From the NCBI GenBank assembly GCA_964406375.1, contig CAYORM010000004.1, forward strand, positions 32,124 to 96,123: DNA of 64,000 nt, given 5' to 3'. The notes below the pieces were generated by a model. It made no database searches. It saw only the letters and a list, made by a program, of their open reading frames with translations, and was not told the DNA's origin. This document shows, piece after piece, positions 25,392 through 34,218 of this stretch (the stretch's first letter is position 1; every line of letters starts with the position of its first letter). The position numbers were made by a program, and so were the translations under genes. Source of the stretch: CAYORM01 sp964406375 (lineage in GTDB: Bacteria; Pseudomonadota; Alphaproteobacteria; DSM-16000; Inquilinaceae).

Positions 25392-25428
25392 GTCCCTATA
25401 TCATAGGGACGCACGTACTCGCGTGCAA
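25392..25428 (-). promoter_or_regulatory. rpoZ promoter with an inverted repeat over the -10 box
   Basis: On the minus strand, TTGCAC (25428-25423), a 17-bp spacer and TATGAT (25405-25400) make a near-consensus sigma-70-type promoter about 40 bp before the rpoZ start. GTCCCTA-TGATA-TAGGGAC (25392-25410) is a perfect 7-bp inverted repeat centred on the -10 box. A second short repeat GCACG/CGTGC (25411-25426) lies in the spacer. Repressor binding there is plausible but not proven. Confidence 0.65.
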
Positions 25429-25601
25429 CGCGCGCCGCTTTCGGACCGACGCCCTGGCCTTGCCGTATTCGACACGCAGATATGCGCTCACGCTTCCGGA
25501 CGGCCCCGAGGTGATTAGACAGACGGTCAAGGAGCCGATGACGGGCCGTTGAGCGCCCGGTCCACCCCCCACAGGCTGGAAGCCATATCTGAGGACAACG
25601 G

Positions 25602-26246
25602 ATGATCTTTTACAAGGAAGAACGTCTCGCGATTTTCATTGACGGGGCGAATCTCTACGGTGCAGCGCGCTCGCTCGCCTTCGACATCGATTATCGCCGG
25701 CTGCTCGATCTGTTCGCCAAGAAAGGCCGGCTGATCAGGGCTTTTTACTACACGACTTTGATCGAAGATCAGGAATATTCGCCGATTCGGCCGCTCATCG
25801 ACTGGCTGGACTACAACGGCTATTCGATGGTGACCAAGCCCCTGAAGGAGTACACCGACAGCCAGGGCCGGCGCCGCGTCAAGGGCAATGTCGACATCGA
25901 CCTTGCGATCGACGCGCTGGAGATGGCCGACAAGGTCGACCACATCCTGCTGTTCTCCGGTGATGGCGATTTCAAGCGGCTGGTCGAGGCGGTCCAGCGC
26001 AAGGGCGTGCGCGTGACCGTCGTCTCGACGATCAAATCGGCGCCGCCGATGATTTCGGACGAGCTCCGCCGTCAGGCCGACAATTTCATCGACCTCGTCG
26101 ATCTGGCCCCCCACATCCAGCGCGCCACCCCCTCCCCCCGGACACTGGCCGCGCAGCAGGCCGCGGCGGAGGCGGCCTCGGCACGCGCCACCGATGACGG
26201 CCCCGACGAGGGCGTCGACGAGAACGGCTACGCCCGCTCGGCCTGA
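25602..26246 (+). CDS. NYN-domain protein (LabA/DUF88 family)
   Basis: A 214-residue protein with a PIN-like NYN nuclease fold. LAIFIDGANLYGAARSL near the N-terminus carries the first acidic residue. KGNVDIDLAIDALEMAD and ILLFSGDGDFKRLVEAVQRK carry the others. A low-complexity Ala/Asp tail follows residue 175. Family members are thought to be RNA-processing nucleases; the target is unknown. The start ATG 25602 follows GAGGA. It is conserved next to rpoZ in several alphaproteobacteria, divergent as here. Confidence 0.9.
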   Translation: MIFYKEERLAIFIDGANLYGAARSLAFDIDYRRLLDLFAKKGRLIRAFYYTTLIEDQEYSPIRPLIDWLDYNGYSMVTKPLKEYTDSQGRRRVKGNVDIDLAIDALEMADKVDHILLFSGDGDFKRLVEAVQRKGVRVTVVSTIKSAPPMISDELRRQADNFIDLVDLAPHIQRATPSPRTLAAQQAAAEAASARATDDGPDEGVDENGYARSA

Positions 26247-26273
26247 TCCCGGCCTCTCCCGCCGGCACTTGAG

Positions 26274-26301
26274 GCCGGCGGCGCCGTCCGGCGCCGCCGG
26301 C
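26274..26301 (+). terminator. Strong GC hairpin after the NYN gene
   Basis: GCCGGCGGCGCCG-TC-CGGCGCCGCCGGC is a perfect 13-bp inverted repeat (practically an 11-bp stem with a six-base loop), 27 bases after the stop codon. There is no T-tract. It is the best candidate for the NYN gene 3' end. Confidence 0.5.
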
Positions 26302-26438
26302 GGGGCGGCCATGCGCTGGCATGCGCTCGCGGCACGCGCGCCGGCTCTTGACGAGGTTGATCACCGGGAAACAGACTGCGCCTGAGAGGAAAGGCGCCCG
26401 GGGGAGCGGTGCGCCGTCTGGTGCCGGGAGGGGCAGAG

Positions 26439-26738
26439 GTGCACAGGGTTACCCATAATCAGAAACACTTGGCTGACGAGTTCATGGCGAACCCGTTCGG
26501 CCGGCCGTCTCCTGCCCTTCAGCGCCTGTTGATGATCTTCCGCGGCGGACCGATCGCCGGGAAATACGTGCTCGTCTGCACCAAGCCTTTCGAGGAATGG
26601 ACGCTCGCCCGGGTGGGCGAGAAGCGCGGCGATCCGCTGACCCTTATCGAGGACCAGCGCTTCACCTCTCTCGAGGACGCCGAACGGGCCGTCTTCCGCC
26701 TCCGGTGGAAGGAGCATACCGGGTACGATCTGGCCTGA
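26439..26738 (+). CDS. dmfA1: N,N-dimethylformamidase-type small (alpha) subunit
   Basis: A 99-residue protein that I recognise as related to the DMFase small subunit. It has the NPFG..PS..LQR..YFR-like pattern (ANPFGRPSPALQRLLMIFR), GKYVLV, and DQRFTSLEDAERAVFRLRW. The reported DMFase alpha chain is about 132 residues, so this one lacks about 30 N-terminal residues. GTG 26439 is chosen because GGAGG at 26427-26431 is seven bases upstream; GTG 26421 or 26409 would extend it. The large-subunit gene follows 91 bp later. Confidence 0.7.
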   Translation: MHRVTHNQKHLADEFMANPFGRPSPALQRLLMIFRGGPIAGKYVLVCTKPFEEWTLARVGEKRGDPLTLIEDQRFTSLEDAERAVFRLRWKEHTGYDLA

Positions 26739-26829
26739 GCCGCCGGCCGTTCGGCCCGACCCGATTCCGTCCTCACGCGACCGTCTTTCACGCCAGCCGC
26801 AGCGCCACTCGCCGCAAGGATCCGCCGCC

Positions 26830-29085
26830 ATGCGTATGACCACCCTCACCGGCTATAGCGACAAGATCAGCGCTCTGGCGGGCGAAACGATCCGCTTCAT
26901 GGTCAGCAGCGAGCGGAACGAGCGCTACGAGGCGCGACTCGTCCGGGTGGTCTGCGGCGACCGCAACCCGGCCGGACCGGGCTATCGCGAGGTCGAGATC
27001 CCGAGCGCGATCGACGGCTCGTATGACGGCCGCCACCAGCCGATCCAGGCGGGATCCGCGGTCATCGTGCCGGCCTCCCCCGCGCTCGATGGCCTCGACT
27101 CGGCGACGCTGCAGGCCTGGGTATGGCCGACGACGCCGGCAAAGGGCGAGGAGCAGGCGATCCTGTCCCTGGCGACACCCGATGGCACCGGCATCGAGCT
27201 GGTGCTCGATGCGGCCGGTGCGCCGGCGGCGCGGCTCGGCGACGGCAGCGGCGGATTCGCGACGATCTCGACAGGGCAGCCGCTGCGGCCCCAGGTCTGG
27301 TCGCTGATCGCCGTCGCCTTCTCGGCCGAGAGCGGCCGACTGACGGTCCTGCAGCGCAGCAGCTTTGATCACCCGGTCGAGGAGGCGTCGGTCACCACCA
27401 CCCGTGACGGCTGCCGGATGGCTCCGGCGGCGCAGGCGCCGCTGGTGATGGCGGCCCGGGCCGCCGGTCACGGCGCCAACGGCCGGCTGCGGACCACGGC
27501 GCATTACAATGGACGGATCGAGGCCCCACGTCTGTTCGCCCGTGCCCTCTCGGCGGAGGAGATCGCCGCCGCGGCCGAGCCCGCCGTGCCGCCGGCCCTG
27601 CGGCCCGACCTGCGCGGCGCGTGGGATTTCGCCCAAGACATTCCGGGGACGCGCGTCGTCGACATGTCCGGCGCTGGCAATCACGGCGAGACGGTGAACC
27701 TGCCGACGCGCGGCGTCACCGGACGGCTGTGGACCGGACGCAGCATGTGCTGGACGGCGACGCCCCAGGATTATGCCGCGATCCATTTCCATGACGATGA
27801 CGTGTATGACGCCGGCTGGGACAGCGATTTCGCCCTGACGGTGCCCGAGGATCTGCCGAGCGGCTGCTATGCCGTCCGGATCCGCGCCGCCAGCGGCGAG
27901 GATTACATGCCGTTCTTCGTGCGGCGCCCGGTCGGCAAACCGACGGCGAAGATCCTCTACCTCGCCCAGAGCGCCACCTATCTGGCCTATGCCAACCTCT
28001 CGATCGGTTTCACCTCCGGCGGGGCGGAGCTGCTGGCCAATCGGGTGCAGACCATCGAGCCCTGGGAGGAGTTCCTCAACGCCCATCCCGAGTACGGCGC
28101 CTCGCTCTATGACGTGCACAGCGACGGCAGCGGCATCTGTTACACCTCGCGGCTGCGGCCGATCCTCAACATGCGGCCGAAGGTCCAGACCGCCACGGCA
28201 GGCCTCGGCTCGATGGTGTGGGCGTACAACGCCGACACGCATCTGACCGACTGGCTCGAGGCCAAGGGCTATGCCTTCGACGTGGCCACCGACGAGGATC
28301 TCGACCGCGATGGCGCGGCCCTGCTCGCCTCCTACCAGGTCGTCCTGACCGGCACGCATCCGGAGTACTACTCGACCCGGATGCTGGACGCGATGCGCGA
28401 CTACACCATGCGGGGCGGCCGCCTCATGTACATGGGCGGCAACGGCTTCTACTGGCGCGTCGCCTTCCACCCGACGCTGCCGGGGGTGATGGAGGTGCGC
28501 CGTGCCGAGGACGGCACCCGCGCCTGGATCGCCCGGCCCGGTGAGTACTACCACTCCTTCACCGGCGAGTATGGCGGGCTGTGGCGACGCCAGGATCGGG
28601 CGCCGCAGCGCCTCGTCGGCGTCGGCTTCATCGCCCAGGGTTTCGACCTCTCCTCGCCCTATCGCCGCACCGAAGCGAGCCACGACCCGCGCGTCGCCTT
28701 CGCCTTCGAGGGTGTCGGTGAGGACGAGCTGATCGGCGACTTCGGGTTGATCGGCGGCGGTGCCGCGGGTCTCGAGGTCGACATCGCCGACCCGGCGCTC
28801 GGCACCCCGCCGAACGCGTTGGTCGTCGCCCAGTCGGAGGAGCTGCCGGACACCTTCCTCCTCGTCAATGAGGAGCAGACGATCGCGACGCCGGACACGC
28901 TGGGCAGCACCAATCCGCGCATCCGCTCCGACATCCTGTTCATGGAGACAGGGCGCGGCGGAGCCGTCTTCTCCTTCAGCTCGATGGCGTGGTGCGGCAG
29001 CCTTTCGCACAATGGCTACGACAACAACGTCTCGCGGATCACCGCGAACGTGCTCAACCGCTTCCTGTCGGAGGAGCCGTTCTGA
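26830..29085 (+). CDS. dmfA2: N,N-dimethylformamidase-type large (beta) subunit
   Basis: A 751-residue catalytic subunit; the known DMFase beta chain is about 760. Residues about 75-180 look like a LamG/jelly-roll domain (ATLQAWVWPTTP). The C-terminal half is the amidohydrolase part. In Paracoccus DMFase the iron ligands are two Tyr and a Glu with a nearby His (Y399, Y440, E521, H519 as I recall). Here THPEYYS gives His510 and Glu512, with Tyr387 and Tyr427 as matching candidates. It should hydrolyse DMF or another N-substituted amide to acid plus amine. It ends six bases from a convergent stop. Confidence 0.85.
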   Translation: MRMTTLTGYSDKISALAGETIRFMVSSERNERYEARLVRVVCGDRNPAGPGYREVEIPSAIDGSYDGRHQPIQAGSAVIVPASPALDGLDSATLQAWVWPTTPAKGEEQAILSLATPDGTGIELVLDAAGAPAARLGDGSGGFATISTGQPLRPQVWSLIAVAFSAESGRLTVLQRSSFDHPVEEASVTTTRDGCRMAPAAQAPLVMAARAAGHGANGRLRTTAHYNGRIEAPRLFARALSAEEIAAAAEPAVPPALRPDLRGAWDFAQDIPGTRVVDMSGAGNHGETVNLPTRGVTGRLWTGRSMCWTATPQDYAAIHFHDDDVYDAGWDSDFALTVPEDLPSGCYAVRIRAASGEDYMPFFVRRPVGKPTAKILYLAQSATYLAYANLSIGFTSGGAELLANRVQTIEPWEEFLNAHPEYGASLYDVHSDGSGICYTSRLRPILNMRPKVQTATAGLGSMVWAYNADTHLTDWLEAKGYAFDVATDEDLDRDGAALLASYQVVLTGTHPEYYSTRMLDAMRDYTMRGGRLMYMGGNGFYWRVAFHPTLPGVMEVRRAEDGTRAWIARPGEYYHSFTGEYGGLWRRQDRAPQRLVGVGFIAQGFDLSSPYRRTEASHDPRVAFAFEGVGEDELIGDFGLIGGGAAGLEVDIADPALGTPPNALVVAQSEELPDTFLLVNEEQTIATPDTLGSTNPRIRSDILFMETGRGGAVFSFSSMAWCGSLSHNGYDNNVSRITANVLNRFLSEEPF

Positions 29086-29091
29086 CGGCGG

Positions 29092-30213
29092 TCAGGCGGT
29101 GACCGGGCAGATGGCGGACAGGCGGTAGCCGGTCACGACGCGGTAGTGGCCGGCGAGCGCCGCATCGAGCGCCGCATCGCCGGTGTCCACGCGCAGCGGC
29201 CGCCCCTGCAACGATGCGAGCTTGCCCGGCGTCGCGACGATGATCAGGGCCTCGCGCCCGAGCCGTCGCAGCAGCGCCGGTGCGATCTGCTGATTGCCGC
29301 GTCCGAGGATGTGCCCCTGCCCGCCGATCGGGGTGACGACGATCGAGGCCGCCTGCCCCTCCGTCGCGGCAAGAAGGCCCGCCGCGTCGAGATCGCGGGC
29401 GATGATGCGCCCGTCGCGCAGCAGGTCGACACCTAGCAGTGTCTTCTCCTGGCCCAACCGCCGGGCGATGGCGCGCGTCGTCGTCCCCGGCCCGAGGATA
29501 TAAAGCCGGCCGGGTGCGAGCGCGTCGACGACCTCTGCCGCGACAGCGTCGACGGCAGCGAGGTCACCGTTAACGCGGCCGGCCTTCACGCCCTGCGACA
29601 GCGCCCTGTCATAGGGCGCCGCCATGAAACCGTAGAGCTGCGCATTCACCGCCCCGGCGCGCCAGGCCGCCTCGTCGATGTCCATCACCTCGACGGGCCG
29701 GACCGGCAGCCCGCGCCGAAGATGCTGCAGCACCAATTCGCCCGCTGCCCGCGGATTGGTCGCGAAGACGCCGGAATGCATCTTCACCCCGGCCGGGATG
29801 CCGACGACCGGCACCGTCTCGCCGAGCGCAGCATAGAGGTCGCGTGCCGTACCGTCACCGCCGGCGAACAGCAGAAGGTCGACACCGGCCGCGGCGATGG
29901 CGGCGGCGGCGTTGCGGGTGTCCTCGGGGCCGGTCTCGCCGGCGCCGGCGGCAGCGGCCACGATCTCGGCCGGCAGGCCGCAGGCGGCGGCGATGTCGGC
30001 CCCCATGGCTCCCGCCGCCGTGACGATCCGCGGTGGCGGGCCGAGGCCGGCGGCGAGGATAGCAAGCGCCTCCCCCGCCCGCTTCCCCGCCGCCGGCACC
30101 GCGCCGCGCGCTCGGGCGGCAGCCAGAATCTCCGGCCCGTCGGTCCCCTTCAACCCCAAGGCGCCGCCGAGCCCGGCGACGGGATTGACGACGAGCCCGA
30201 TGCGCGCGGCCAT
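29092..30213 (-). CDS. AcoX-like ATP-NAD kinase family protein (COG3199)
   Basis: A 373-residue protein of the NAD-kinase/diacylglycerol-kinase fold. IGLVVNPVAGLGGALGLKG at the N-terminus and LLFAGGDGTARDLY (GGDGT at residues 118-122) are the family motifs. The closest known relatives are AcoX proteins in acetoin dehydrogenase operons, whose real role is unclear. It starts 11 bases after gcvPB on the same strand and is the last gene of the RpiR-Opp-GcvP unit. The pairing with a lipoyl-complex enzyme, as in acetoin operons, suggests a cofactor-related role; that is inference. Confidence 0.82.
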   Translation of the reverse strand: MAARIGLVVNPVAGLGGALGLKGTDGPEILAAARARGAVPAAGKRAGEALAILAAGLGPPPRIVTAAGAMGADIAAACGLPAEIVAAAAGAGETGPEDTRNAAAAIAAAGVDLLLFAGGDGTARDLYAALGETVPVVGIPAGVKMHSGVFATNPRAAGELVLQHLRRGLPVRPVEVMDIDEAAWRAGAVNAQLYGFMAAPYDRALSQGVKAGRVNGDLAAVDAVAAEVVDALAPGRLYILGPGTTTRAIARRLGQEKTLLGVDLLRDGRIIARDLDAAGLLAATEGQAASIVVTPIGGQGHILGRGNQQIAPALLRRLGREALIIVATPGKLASLQGRPLRVDTGDAALDAALAGHYRVVTGYRLSAICPVTA

Positions 30214-30224
30214 GCGAGCGCTCC

Positions 30225-31775
30225 TCAGCCTGCACCCCTCTTGCGGGCCCAGGCGCGCCAGGTGAAGGCCCAGCGCTCCGGATCATCGGCGGCACGCTCG
30301 TCGAGTTTGCCGACGGCCGCGCGATGCGGCGCCGTGCGCACGATCTCCGGCGTCGTATAGGCCTCCTCGACGATGCGGGCGAGGATCGCCACACATTCGT
30401 CGAGCTCGTCCAGCGTGTAGGACTCGCCCGGCTCGATGGTGAAGGGCTGCGGCACCAGCATCGGGACGTGGCTTTCCATGTAGGGCTGCATCCCGAAATC
30501 GGCCATGCGGGCCTTCACCTCCGTGGAGGTGACGCCGGTCTCGGCATGCAGGCGCTCGAAGCTGTAGCGCACTTGCTCGAGCCGCCGCGCGGTGTTGGCC
30601 GGCCAGGGCACGTCGACGCCCCTCAGACGTGCCAGCGCCGCCTGGAGATAGTTGCTGTTCAGCACCGCGGTCTCGGCCACCGCGCGCAGCCCCTCGGCGC
30701 CGAGGCTCATCGCCCAGGCATAGGCCTTCACCACCGTCTGCACATTGCCGACGAAGCCGCGGATCCGGTCGATCGCGTCGGGTCGGTTGTCGTCGAGCCG
30801 GTAGCGCCCGTCCTCGAACCGCACGATCGGCGACGGCAGGAACCGGGCGAGCGACGCCTTGACGGCGACCGCGGCGCAACCCTGGCCGATCGAGCTGTGC
30901 GGCGCCGAGAAGGTCTTGTGCAGGTTGAACTGGCAGAGATCGAAACCGGCATCCCCGGCGCGCAGGATGCCCAGCACGCCATTGCCGTTGGCTTGGTCGT
31001 AGCCGCACAGCCCGCCGGCCTGGTGCACCAGATCGACCATCTCGCGGATATGCGGATTGAAGATGCCGGTGTCCTCGGGATTGGCGAGCATCAGCCCGGC
31101 CGTCCGGTCGGACAGCGCCGCCCTCAGCGCGTCGAGGTCGGGATGGCCATTCGGCCCCGGCATCAGTGTCACCACCCGATAGCCGGCGACGGCGGGGGCC
31201 GCGGCATCGACCGGATGGGAGAAGGCGGTGGTGATCAGCTCGTCCCGCTTGTCCCCCTCGCCCCGCTCGGCGTGATAGGCGCGCATGATGCAGGCATTGG
31301 TGTAGATGCCCTGCGCGCCGCTGCCAGCCTGGAAGGTCACCTCGTCCATCCCGGCGATCTCCGCCATGATGCGGCCGAAGCGGTAGAGGATCTCCAGCGT
31401 GCCCTGCAGCGTCTCCGGATCCTGGTCGGGATGGCTGTCGACCAGCTGCGGCAGCCGCGCCACCGCCTCATTGACCTTGGGGCTGTACTTCATCGTACAG
31501 GTGCCGGTCATGTCCGGTGTGGCATCGACCCCCATGCACATCTGCGACAGCCGCACATAGTGGCGCAGCACGCGGGCCTGGGCGATCTCGGGCAGCGCCG
31601 GCGGCACGGCCCTGCGCAGCGCCGCCGGGATGCCGGCGAGCGGGTCGGGCACCGCCGCCCGGATCGCCTCCGACGGTTCGGGCGGCAGGATGCCGCGCTC
31701 ACCCGGCGCATGGAGCTGGGTGATGACCGGCTCCGCCCAGCGGGCGGCGTGAAAGGCTTCGACGTTACGCCGCAT
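30225..31775 (-). CDS. gcvPB: Glycine dehydrogenase (decarboxylating) subunit 2, divergent GcvPB
   Basis: A 516-residue PLP-dependent P-protein subunit. Lys287 in FNLHKTFSAPHSS is the PLP lysine. The MDEVTFQAGSGAQGIYTNA segment replaces the canonical QPAAGAHGE loop, and CGYDQANGNGVLGI replaces the usual YYDGANLNAI type. It overlaps gcvPA by 11 bases. Canonical GcvP decarboxylates glycine and passes aminomethyl to lipoyl-GcvH, but no gcvH or gcvT is in the window. The divergence raises the chance of a different amino-acid substrate. Confidence 0.88.
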   Translation of the reverse strand: MRRNVEAFHAARWAEPVITQLHAPGERGILPPEPSEAIRAAVPDPLAGIPAALRRAVPPALPEIAQARVLRHYVRLSQMCMGVDATPDMTGTCTMKYSPKVNEAVARLPQLVDSHPDQDPETLQGTLEILYRFGRIMAEIAGMDEVTFQAGSGAQGIYTNACIMRAYHAERGEGDKRDELITTAFSHPVDAAAPAVAGYRVVTLMPGPNGHPDLDALRAALSDRTAGLMLANPEDTGIFNPHIREMVDLVHQAGGLCGYDQANGNGVLGILRAGDAGFDLCQFNLHKTFSAPHSSIGQGCAAVAVKASLARFLPSPIVRFEDGRYRLDDNRPDAIDRIRGFVGNVQTVVKAYAWAMSLGAEGLRAVAETAVLNSNYLQAALARLRGVDVPWPANTARRLEQVRYSFERLHAETGVTSTEVKARMADFGMQPYMESHVPMLVPQPFTIEPGESYTLDELDECVAILARIVEEAYTTPEIVRTAPHRAAVGKLDERAADDPERWAFTWRAWARKRGAG

Positions 31776-33162
31776 GGATCACCTCCTCGATCGCCGCGGC
31801 CAGCCGGTCGATCTCGTCCTGATCGTGGATCTCGGTCACGCAGTAGAGGGCGCAGCCGTCGAGCGCCGGGAAATCGGCACCGAGCGCCTTGCCGCCGAAA
31901 ATGCCGCGCGCCAACAGCCCGCGATTGATCTCGGCGACGCTGCGGCCGGTCGCCGCGAAATCGACGACGAACTCCTTGAAGACCGGCGCCGAAAAGCGCG
32001 GTGCCGTCACGCCGGGGATGGCGGAGAGGCGCCGGGCCGCATACTGCGCCCGCTGCATGATGCCGGTGCCCAGATCGCTCATGCCGCGCGGTCCCATCTG
32101 GGCGAGATAGGCGCCGGCGACGATGCCCCAGAGCCACTGGGTCGTGCCGTAATAGTCGGTTGCCGCCTCGCGCTTGTCGTAGGAGGTGCGCTCCATCGTG
32201 GAGACGGCGAAGCCGATGCCGTTGCCGTCCAGCGTCGGCACGGCGCTGATCAGATAGGTCGGCAGCTCGGCGACGAAGCGGGCATCGTCCGGGCAGGCGA
32301 TGAAGCCGGCGAGGCCACCGCCCCCGTTCATGTGGATGCCCAGCGACTGCAGCTCGCCGGTGACGATGTCCGCGCCATAGGAGGCGGGCGCCGCCAGCAC
32401 GCCGAGCGCGATCGGATCGACGCCGACCACGAAGAGTGCACCCCTGGCATGGGCGAGCCGCCCGATCTCGACGAGCTGCGTCTCGACGAAGCCGAGATGC
32501 GCGGGCACCTCGACATAGATGGCGGCCGTGCGATCGGAGAGCTGCGCCTCGAGCGCGGCCAGGTCGAGCAGTCCCGTCGCCGGATCGTGGCCGATCTCCA
32601 CGACCGTGGCCACCGGCTTGGTGAAGCCGCGCATCTGCGAGCGGCGCGCCGTCCCCATCGTGTCGGGGACGAGGATCTCGCGGCGGCCCGTCAGCCGGCA
32701 GGCCATCAGCACCGCACTGCCGGCGGCGCAGCCGGCGTCATAGGTCGGCGCGGTCACAACATCCATGCCGACCAGTTCGCCGATGAGGCTCTGATACTCG
32801 AACAGCGCCTGGAACTTGCCGTGATCGGCATAGGAGAGGCCGCCATAGGCGGTCAGGAACTCGCCACGGGCGGCGATCTCGTCGCAGACCGCCGGCACCG
32901 CATGCGGCCAGCAGCCTCCGCCGAGGAAGTTCAGAAAGTCCGCCGGATGGGCGTTGCGGCGCAGGATGCCCTCGACATGCCGGCGCAGCGCGTGCTCCGA
33001 CCGGATCGGCGGTGGCAGATCGAGCGGCCGGTCGAGCCTCACCGCGGCAGGGATCGCGTCATACAGCGCCTCGGTGTCCTCGATCCCGAGCGCGGCCAGC
33101 ATCTTCGCCCGCGGCTCCGGCGCTGCGTTCGGGACATAAGGGTGTTCGAACGGCGGCGACAT
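31765..33162 (-). CDS. gcvPA: Glycine dehydrogenase (decarboxylating) subunit 1, divergent GcvPA
   Basis: A 465-residue partner of GcvPB, the inactive-fold half of the two-subunit P-protein. FLNFLGGGCWPHAVPAVCDE and GKFQALFEYQSLIGELVGMD are the family blocks. GELQSLGIHMNGGGGLAGF is close to the canonical GEGQSLG loop. The usual REKATSNICTNQ segment reads KREAATDYYGTTQW here (residues 330-343), so it is a clear paralogue. It lies 54 bases downstream of the ABC ATPase gene and is probably co-transcribed with it. Confidence 0.88.
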   Translation of the reverse strand: MSPPFEHPYVPNAAPEPRAKMLAALGIEDTEALYDAIPAAVRLDRPLDLPPPIRSEHALRRHVEGILRRNAHPADFLNFLGGGCWPHAVPAVCDEIAARGEFLTAYGGLSYADHGKFQALFEYQSLIGELVGMDVVTAPTYDAGCAAGSAVLMACRLTGRREILVPDTMGTARRSQMRGFTKPVATVVEIGHDPATGLLDLAALEAQLSDRTAAIYVEVPAHLGFVETQLVEIGRLAHARGALFVVGVDPIALGVLAAPASYGADIVTGELQSLGIHMNGGGGLAGFIACPDDARFVAELPTYLISAVPTLDGNGIGFAVSTMERTSYDKREAATDYYGTTQWLWGIVAGAYLAQMGPRGMSDLGTGIMQRAQYAARRLSAIPGVTAPRFSAPVFKEFVVDFAATGRSVAEINRGLLARGIFGGKALGADFPALDGCALYCVTEIHDQDEIDRLAAAIEEVIHAA

Positions 33163-33216
33163 GCCTTGCCTCCTCCTCCATCGCGACGGGTACCGGTCCG
33201 CGCCGACTGTTTGTGC

Positions 33217-34218
33217 TCACGCCTCTCCGGCGAAATGGCAGGCTGCCTGATGTCCCGGCCGCCACTCCCGCAGCTGCGGTTCCTCGCGCCGACAGATGTC
33301 CCGTGCCATCGGGCAGCGCGTGTGGAACCGGCAGCCGGCCGGCGGCGCGAGCGGGTTCGGGATCTCGCCGGCGAGCGGCTTGAGCGGCCTGCGCTCGGGT
33401 ACCGGCTCGGGGATGGCCGCCATCAGGGCGCGGGTATAGGGATGCGCCGGCCGGCGGAAGACCTCCTCCGTCGCCGCCAGCTCGACCAGCCGGCCGAGAT
33501 AGAGCACGCCGACCCGATCGCAGACATAGTTCACGACGCTGAGATCGTGCGAGATGAACAGCATGCCGAGCCGGTAACGCCGCTGCACCGAGCGCATCAG
33601 GTTCAAGACCTGCGCCTGGACCGAGACGTCGAGCGCGGAGACCGGCTCGTCGGCGATCAGCAGCCGCGGGTCGAGTGCCAGCGCGCGGGCGAGACCGATC
33701 CGCTGGCGCTGGCCGCCGCTGAACTGGTGGGGGTAGCGCAGCGCATGCGCCGGCGTCAGCCCGACCGCCACCAGCAGCTCGTCGACCCGGTCGGCCACCT
33801 GACGCCGCGGGACGATCCGATGGGTCAGCAGCGGCTCCGCGATGATCGCCCGCGCTGTCCAGCGCGGATCGAGCGAGGAATACGGGTTCTGGAAGACCAT
33901 CTGGACCGTGCGGCGCCGCCGCCGCAGCTCGCGCGGCGACAAGGCGAGCCAGTCCTCGCCATCGACGGTGATGCGGCCTTGCGTCGGCTGGATCAGCCGG
34001 GCGATCAGCTTGCCGATCGTCGATTTGCCGCTGCCGCTCTCGCCGACGAGGCCGAGCGTCTCATCCGGCATGATCGAGAAGCTGACGCCATCAACCGCAC
34101 GGACGGCGGGCCTCCGGCGCGCCATGACCTCCGTGAGCGACCGGCGCACCGGAAAGTGCTTCACGAGGTCGCCGACCGCGAGCAGCGGCGCGGTGGACAG
34201 ACTCCTCATCTCGCTCAT
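33217..34218 (-). CDS. Peptide-type ABC transporter ATPase (OppF/DppF-like)
   Basis: A 333-residue ATPase. Walker A is GESGSGKSTIGK, the signature motif is FSGGQRQRIGLARAL, and Walker B is LLIADEPVSALD. The C-terminal oligopeptide-transporter domain has the cysteine cluster CRFHTRCPMARDICRREEP, a possible Fe-S or metal site seen in this family. Start ATG 34218 (MSEMRSL) overlaps the OppD-like stop by four bases. Confidence 0.93.
   Translation of the reverse strand: MSEMRSLSTAPLLAVGDLVKHFPVRRSLTEVMARRRPAVRAVDGVSFSIMPDETLGLVGESGSGKSTIGKLIARLIQPTQGRITVDGEDWLALSPRELRRRRRTVQMVFQNPYSSLDPRWTARAIIAEPLLTHRIVPRRQVADRVDELLVAVGLTPAHALRYPHQFSGGQRQRIGLARALALDPRLLIADEPVSALDVSVQAQVLNLMRSVQRRYRLGMLFISHDLSVVNYVCDRVGVLYLGRLVELAATEEVFRRPAHPYTRALMAAIPEPVPERRPLKPLAGEIPNPLAPPAGCRFHTRCPMARDICRREEPQLREWRPGHQAACHFAGEA

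Noticed and set aside
26348..26376. TTGACG with a 17-bp spacer before the dimethylformamidase genes
   Set aside because: The -10 position reads ACAGAC, which is not convincing as a sigma-70 promoter.
26788..29010. Minus-strand open frame of 740 codons opposite the dimethylformamidase large subunit
   Set aside because: Same reason: no motifs, biased composition, and it fully mirrors a recognised gene.
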